A DNA stretch of 10,291 bases from positions 1-10,291 of the forward strand of contig JAOPVG010000121.1 of assembly GCA_025966255.1 (NCBI GenBank), written 5' to 3'. The DNA comes from Jatrophihabitans sp. GTDB taxonomy: Bacteria > Actinomycetota > Actinomycetes > Mycobacteriales > Jatrophihabitantaceae. Positions 6,247 to 10,291 of the stretch are shown here, in pieces. The translations under genes and the position numbers were made by a program. A model generated the notes under the pieces. It did not search any database. It worked only from the letters and a program-made list of their open reading frames with translations, and had not been told where the DNA came from. Position 1 is the stretch's first letter, and the number at the start of each line of letters is the position of its first letter.

Positions 6247-7577
6247 GACTCGACCGGCCCCAGTGCGGCCAGTGGACCGGTGATCGATTCGGCATCACCG
6301 ACGACGACCGAGGTCAACTGCGACGGCGCGAGGAACTCCGCCGCCGCCGCGCTGACCTCATCGACCGTCGTCTCGAGCAGTCGCGCCGGATGCGCCTGCA
6401 CCCAGTCCAGACCGAGGCCGAAGGCCGACAGTGCAGCCAGCGTGGACGCCAGCCCCGACTGCGTGGACGTCGACATGGCCAGGTTGCCGATCGCGTACTG
6501 GCGTACGGACTCGACCTCGTCCGCGGTCACCGGCAGCTCGGCGATCTTGCCGAGTTCGTACCAGGTCTCGAGCAGCGCCGGCCCCGTGACCTCGGTCGCC
6601 ACCTCGACGTCAAGGTTCAGCTCCGAGCCGAGCACGTGGTGGTCGATGCGGCTGTGCGGACCGTACGTGTAGCCCTTGTCCTCGCGGATGTTCTCCGTCC
6701 ACCTGGAGGAGAAGTAGCCGCCGAAGATCAGGTTGGCGAGCTGCAGGGCGGGATAGCCGGGGTCGGTGCGGGTCAGCGCGGTGCGGCCCATCCGCACCGA
6801 CGACTGCACCGAGCCCGGCCGGTCGACGACCAGAGTCGAACCGCCCGGGGGCGTGCGCAGCTCGGGCACGCGCGGCTTCGGCACCTTCCCCGTCCACGTC
6901 GCGAGCGCGTCCTGCGCGAGATCGATCATGCGGGTTGGCGCGACGTCGCCGACCAGCACCAGCGAGGCGCCGCCCGGCCGGACGAAGGACTTGTGCAGCG
7001 AGCGCAGCTGGCCCGGGGTGACGGCGGCGACGGCCTCCGGCTCGGCGAGATCGCGCGCGTACGGGTGCTCGTCGCCCCACATGCGCCGGGCCAGCGCCTC
7101 GCTGGCCACGATGCCCGGACGGGCCCGCGCAATCGAAAGATTCTCGACGACGCGAGCGCGCTCGGTGGCGACCTCGTCCTTGTCGTACGCGGGTTCGGTC
7201 AGGACGGACGCGATGAGCCCGAGCAGTCTCTTGAGGTTCGTCGCCAGGGCATTGCCGCCGAGGAGCAGCCGGTCGGCATCGACCGAGACGGAGATGTCGG
7301 CGCCGAGCTCTTGCAGCGCCGCCGCCAGCCCGGCGCGATCGAAACCAGCCGCCCCGGTGAGCATCGCCTCGGACAGCACGGCGCCCTGGGCGGGGTGCGT
7401 CGGCTTCGCCGACAGGAACGGCAGGCGCAGGCGCACCTCGACGATCGGCACACCCGGCTTGCGCACAGCCACGACGTTGAGCCCGTTGTCGAGCACGTCC
7501 TCGCTGAGTCGCAGCGTCTTGGCCACGCGCGGTGTGGTCAGGGCGGGGACAGGTTTGGGGGTCAGCTGGCGAGTCAC
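6243..7577 (-). CDS. M16 peptidase-like non-catalytic subunit
   Basis: A 444-residue protein of the M16 (insulinase/processing peptidase) family with both homologous halves. The zinc motif HxxEH is lost: the matching stretch GAVLSEAM (65-72) has Val67 and Ala71 in place of the two His, keeping only Glu70. The C-terminal half keeps the substrate-binding Arg/Tyr pair in GGYFSSRWTENIRED and KGYTYG (Arg292, Tyr305). This is the non-catalytic partner type of two-subunit M16B enzymes, so it should pair with the upstream M16 protein. It starts with GTG at 7577, and GTGA overlaps the partner's stop; its own stop overlaps the NudC start. There is no signal peptide, so the pair should work in the cytosol on peptides. 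The substrate is unknown. Confidence 0.93.
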   Translation of the reverse strand: MTRQLTPKPVPALTTPRVAKTLRLSEDVLDNGLNVVAVRKPGVPIVEVRLRLPFLSAKPTHPAQGAVLSEAMLTGAAGFDRAGLAAALQELGADISVSVDADRLLLGGNALATNLKRLLGLIASVLTEPAYDKDEVATERARVVENLSIARARPGIVASEALARRMWGDEHPYARDLAEPEAVAAVTPGQLRSLHKSFVRPGGASLVLVGDVAPTRMIDLAQDALATWTGKVPKPRVPELRTPPGGSTLVVDRPGSVQSSVRMGRTALTRTDPGYPALQLANLIFGGYFSSRWTENIREDKGYTYGPHSRIDHHVLGSELNLDVEVATEVTGPALLETWYELGKIAELPVTADEVESVRQYAIGNLAMSTSTQSGLASTLAALSAFGLGLDWVQAHPARLLETTVDEVSAAAAEFLAPSQLTSVVVGDAESITGPLAALGPVES

Positions 7578-8884
7578 CGTGCGCCTCCCGCGATCAGTTC
7601 CAGCACGGCCCGTCGATCTGGTTGCAATGCGGCCGCTGCCGCGCGGACGTCGTCGACGGTCACCGCGGCCAACCGGCCGGGCAGCTCCTCGATCAGTTCG
7701 GCCCGGCCGTGGATCAGCTCGAACTTCGCGAACTCGAGCGCCCGCGAGATGACCGCATCCATGTCCCGCACCAGCACGCTCACCAATCGAGTGCGTACCC
7801 GGTCGAGCTCGCCCGGCTCGAGGCCGTCCTGCGCGATGCGGGCGAGCTCCTCGTCGATCGCGCGCAGGATCGCATTGAGCGAGACGGCGTCCGGATAGTG
7901 GGCGCTGATGGTGAGCGCGGTGGGATCGCGCTCGTCGAACGGATCGCCGAACTCGCCTATGTACACCGACACGTCGGTGACCAGGTGATCGCGCTGGACC
8001 AGGCGGCGCTGCAGCCGCGAGGCGTCGCCGTCGCTGAGCACCTCGGCCAGGAGCAAGTGGGCGAGCAGCGCGTCCAACGAGCCGACCGGGTCGGGCACGC
8101 GGTAGCCGACGGCGACGGCCGGGATCGGCGCGTGCGGGTCGTCGTGGGTCGCGCGTCGCTCCTCGGTCAGCGGTGGTTCGGCAAAGCTGGGTCGCTTGGG
8201 CGCCTTCCGCTTCTTGATCTCGCCGAAGTGCTTCTCGACGAGGCCCATCGTCTCGTCCACGTTGAGATCACCGGCGACAGCGAGCACGGCATTGGCCGGC
8301 GCGTAGTAGCGATTGAAGAAGTCCTTGGCGTCGTCGACGGTCGCACTCTCGAGGTCCTCGAAGCCGCCGTAACCGTTGTGCGAGTTGGCGAAGGTGTCGA
8401 AGAGGACGGACGGCAGGTAGATCCACGGGAAGCCGCCGTACGGCCGGTTCATGACGTTGACCCGGATCTCATTCTTGACGACCTCGAGCTGGTTGGCGAG
8501 GTTCTCCTCGTTGATCCGCGGGCTGAGCATGCGGTCGGCCTCGAGGAACAGCCCGCGCTCGAGCGCGTTCGAGGGCAACGCCTCGAAGTAGTTCGTGTAG
8601 TCGAAGTGGGTGCTGCCGTTGAAGGTGCCGCCCGAGGACTGCACGTAGCGGAAGTGTTCGAGCTTCTCGAGATTCGCCGAGCCCTGGAACATCAGGTGCT
8701 CGAAGAGGTGCGCGAACCCGGTGCGTCCCTCCGGCTCGGAGCGGATGCCGACGTCGTAGAGGACGGCCACGCCGACGACGGGCGCCGAGCGGTCCGGCGC
8801 GACGACGACGCGCAGGCCGTTGTCGAGGGTGTGGTGAGTGAGGTCGAAGGACGGGGCAGGCAGCTTCTGCGGACGCGGCACCAC
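7574..8884 (-). CDS. M16 zinc metallopeptidase, catalytic subunit
   Basis: A 436-residue M16 peptidase with the inverted zinc motif His59-Leu-Phe-Glu62-His63 in GFAHLFEHLMFQG; Glu139 in VVKNEI, 76 residues later, is the expected third zinc ligand. DNGLRVVVAPD (21-31) and GGTFNGSTHFDYTNYFE (85-101) are also typical. In its C-terminal half the Arg of the substrate-binding pair seems kept (GDASRLQRRLVQRDHLV), but the Tyr is not. It therefore should rely on the partner encoded directly downstream, as in heterodimeric bacterial M16B enzymes. The start is GTG at 8884, or GTG at 8881; AGGG at 8892-8889 is spaced better for 8881. There is no signal peptide. It lies 38 nt after the lipoprotein gene on the same strand. 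Confidence 0.94.
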   Translation of the reverse strand: MVPRPQKLPAPSFDLTHHTLDNGLRVVVAPDRSAPVVGVAVLYDVGIRSEPEGRTGFAHLFEHLMFQGSANLEKLEHFRYVQSSGGTFNGSTHFDYTNYFEALPSNALERGLFLEADRMLSPRINEENLANQLEVVKNEIRVNVMNRPYGGFPWIYLPSVLFDTFANSHNGYGGFEDLESATVDDAKDFFNRYYAPANAVLAVAGDLNVDETMGLVEKHFGEIKKRKAPKRPSFAEPPLTEERRATHDDPHAPIPAVAVGYRVPDPVGSLDALLAHLLLAEVLSDGDASRLQRRLVQRDHLVTDVSVYIGEFGDPFDERDPTALTISAHYPDAVSLNAILRAIDEELARIAQDGLEPGELDRVRTRLVSVLVRDMDAVISRALEFAKFELIHGRAELIEELPGRLAAVTVDDVRAAAAALQPDRRAVLELIAGGAR

Positions 8885-8907
8885 CCCACCCTACGGTTTC
8901 GGCAATG

Positions 8908-8922
8908 CCGGGCCGGGCCGGG
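8908..8922. repeat. CCGGG x3 tandem repeat between genes
   Basis: Three exact copies of CCGGG directly follow the lipoprotein stop codon (minus strand) and precede the catalytic M16 gene. The CCGG units could fold into small hairpins, but no T-tract follows, so a classical terminator is not supported. Confidence 0.5.
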
Positions 8923-9657
8923 TCAAATGACGTGGATGCTGGCCATCGCCGTCGGGACGCTCGCCCAGAGATTCGACACCAGGTCGGGAAGTGAGGTGTA
9001 CCAGAGGGAGATGTCGTTCGGGCCGACCTGCATCGCGACGATCCACGACTTCTCCAGCTTGACCTTGATGTGGTTCTTGGTCGCGTAGGCCGGGTTGATC
9101 GTGAACGTGCTCTTCAGTACGTAGGCGCGCACGCCGGCCACTGTTGTGTTCGCACCGCCGGTGGTTTCGACCTTGGGTGACGGGCCATAGGCGGTGTCGT
9201 TGATCATCCGCGTGCGCACGGTCTGCGTGATCGAGGCGAGCGACTGCCCGGCGGCGGGACCCCAGTGCCCCGCCCCCATCTCCATGGCCCAATTCGGCTC
9301 CACCGACTTGGTCTCCTTGAGCGGCCAGACCTTGTCCGTGGTCCTGGCCTGCAGCCCCGTCGTGATGCAGTTGAACGTCAGATGCGCGAACCGGTAGACG
9401 ATCGAGGGGCAGGTGAAGTCGCTGCCGGCGGTGGGGCCGGACGACGCCGACGGCGGCGCCGCCGAACTCGATGCCGATGGCGTCCTGGGCTCACCGGACG
9501 GGGGGGCGGCCGAAGCCGAAGGGAAGTCCGGGCTCGTCGACGACCCGGACGGCCCCCCGGAGCGGCTCGTCGTGCCTGAGCCGGTGACCACGCTCGCGCA
9601 GCCGGCAAGCAGGGCGGCAACGGCCACCGCAGTGAGAACGGTAGAACGGATCTTCAT
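8923..9657 (-). CDS. Secreted lipoprotein with Ser/Pro/Gly linker, function unknown
   Basis: A 244-residue lipoprotein. The signal peptide MKIRSTVLTAVAVAALLAGC ends in the lipobox LAGC, with Cys20 as the lipidated residue, so the mature protein is anchored on the outer face of the membrane. A low-complexity Ser/Pro/Gly/Ala linker (21-80) leads to a folded domain (81-244) that begins FTCPSIVYRFAHLTFNC; Cys83 and Cys97 could form a disulfide. The ATG at 9657 is chosen because it starts the signal peptide and follows AGGGAG (9671-9666). A longer frame from 9726 would bury the signal peptide behind 23 extra residues and overlap the M20 gene. I do not recognise the C-terminal domain. It lies 20 nt after the M20 stop codon, in the same likely operon. 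Confidence 0.88.
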   Translation of the reverse strand: MKIRSTVLTAVAVAALLAGCASVVTGSGTTSRSGGPSGSSTSPDFPSASAAPPSGEPRTPSASSSAAPPSASSGPTAGSDFTCPSIVYRFAHLTFNCITTGLQARTTDKVWPLKETKSVEPNWAMEMGAGHWGPAAGQSLASITQTVRTRMINDTAYGPSPKVETTGGANTTVAGVRAYVLKSTFTINPAYATKNHIKVKLEKSWIVAMQVGPNDISLWYTSLPDLVSNLWASVPTAMASIHVI

Positions 9658-9665
9658 TCGCTGCG

Positions 9666-9671
9666 CTCCCT
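9666..9671 (-). promoter_or_regulatory. Ribosome-binding site of the lipoprotein gene
   Basis: AGGGAG on the minus strand, 8 nt before the ATG at 9657, lies in the 20-nt gap after the M20 stop. It supports the lipoprotein start that gives a clean signal peptide. Confidence 0.6.
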
Positions 9672-9677
9672 GGAAGG

Positions 9678-10291
9678 TCAACTCGACCGTAGAGCCCGGG
9701 TTCCCATCTCGGCGAATCCCGACCACAGGTAGGCCGCGGCTTCGGCGCCCTTGTAGAGCATCGGCAGGGTCACCTTCTCGTTCGGGGCGTGGATCTGGTC
9801 GTCGGGCAGCCCGAAGCCGAGGAACACGAGCGGCGCCCCGACGGCCTGCTGCAGGCCGGCTTCCGGGCCGCTCCCACCCTCGCGCGTGGGTAGGACCTGT
9901 GCGCCGTCGAAGGCCTGGCTGATCGCCTCGGTGAGCGCGTTGTACGCGGGCGTGCCGAGCGGCACGAGGCAGGCGCGGACGCCGGCGCCCTCCCAGTCGA
10001 GGTGCGCGACGATGCCGTCCGGCGTGTGCTCGGAGACGAACTGCTCCACCCCCCTGATGATCTTCGCGGGATCCTGGTTTGCGACGAGCCGGAAGCTCAG
10101 CTTCACGAAGGCGTCGCTCGGCACGATGGTCTTGTGGCCGGCGCCCTGGTAGCCACCGCCGATGCCGTTGACCTCGGCCGTGGGGCGAGCGCCGACGCGC
10201 TCCAGCGTCGAGAACCCTTCCTCGCCGTGCAGGGCCCGCGACTGTGCGACCTTGAGGAACTCGCCGTCGTCGGAGGGCACCGCGCCGAACA
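9678..10291 (-). CDS. M20-family dipeptidase, C-terminal part (5' end outside window)
   Basis: About 203 codons are visible, and the frame runs off the right edge, so the N-terminal zinc-binding part (usual His, Asp, Glu ligands) is not seen. The visible part begins inside the dimerisation (lid) domain: GARPTAEVNGIGGGYQGAGH and KLSFRLVANQDP are typical of M20 dipeptidases related to carnosinase/PepV-like enzymes. The return to the catalytic domain shows TREGGSGPE (about 9863-9888) and QIHAPNEK, whose His (codon 9791-9789) is the expected last zinc ligand. The protein should be a cytosolic dizinc enzyme cutting dipeptides or similar amides. It leads the visible operon, 20 nt before the lipoprotein gene. 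The M20 family is clear; the exact substrate is not. Confidence 0.92.
   Translation of the reverse strand, partial: FGAVPSDDGEFLKVAQSRALHGEEGFSTLERVGARPTAEVNGIGGGYQGAGHKTIVPSDAFVKLSFRLVANQDPAKIIRGVEQFVSEHTPDGIVAHLDWEGAGVRACLVPLGTPAYNALTEAISQAFDGAQVLPTREGGSGPEAGLQQAVGAPLVFLGFGLPDDQIHAPNEKVTLPMLYKGAEAAAYLWSGFAEMGTRALRSS

Noticed and set aside
6390..7898. A second long plus-strand open frame (about 500 codons) across both M16 genes
   Set aside because: It is antisense to two well-supported genes, is Arg/Gly/His-rich as expected of a shadow, and crosses their overlap without its own start signal.
8921..8926. TTGACC on the minus strand as a -35 element for the M16 genes
   Set aside because: No -10-like hexamer follows at 16-19 nt, and it overlaps the lipoprotein stop, so operon readthrough is simpler.
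7532..9088. A long plus-strand open frame (over 500 codons) opposite the M16 genes
   Set aside because: It is antisense to a clear M16 peptidase with its zinc motif; in GC-rich DNA the codon pattern of the real gene keeps the opposite strand open. The translation has no recognisable domain.

Overview
The window is high-GC, densely coded DNA typical of an Actinomycetota chromosome. Codons favour G or C at the third position, GTG and TTG starts are used, and genes overlap by 4 nt. One gene belongs to a deazaflavin (F420)-linked PPOX family, which suggests an F420-making actinobacterium. I cannot name the genus. There are no RNA genes, insertion sequences, phage genes or CRISPR arrays, and no stretch over 300 bases lacks a gene.

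Left part (1-3877, + strand): the 3' portion of a gene for a fused, two-half ABC exporter, whose two ATP sites look asymmetric (one degenerate). Right after its stop codon comes a promoter with a MerR/SoxR-like dyad. It drives a small PPOX-class F420-dependent oxidoreductase gene that may be read from a leaderless mRNA. A small His-rich helical protein of unknown function follows.

Middle (3878-5334): a cytosolic SGNH/GDSL hydrolase on the minus strand. It is divergent, across about 150 bp containing two overlapping palindromes, from a two-gene unit of unknown function on the plus strand. That unit encodes a 66-aa acidic protein with no Lys or Arg, joined by an ATGA overlap to a 151-aa protein predicted to be beta-rich. 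I recognise neither protein, and this unit is the best candidate for something undescribed.

Right part (5335-10291, - strand, read right to left): a probable operon of an M20 dipeptidase (cut by the window edge), a Ser/Pro-rich lipoprotein, a catalytic M16 zinc peptidase, its M16 partner that lacks the zinc motif, and a NudC-type NAD(H) pyrophosphatase. The last three overlap as GTGA and TTGA. The two M16 proteins look like a split enzyme: one carries HxxEH, and the other carries the Arg/Tyr substrate-binding pair. The operon ends 3 nt from the stop codon of the convergent unknown unit.
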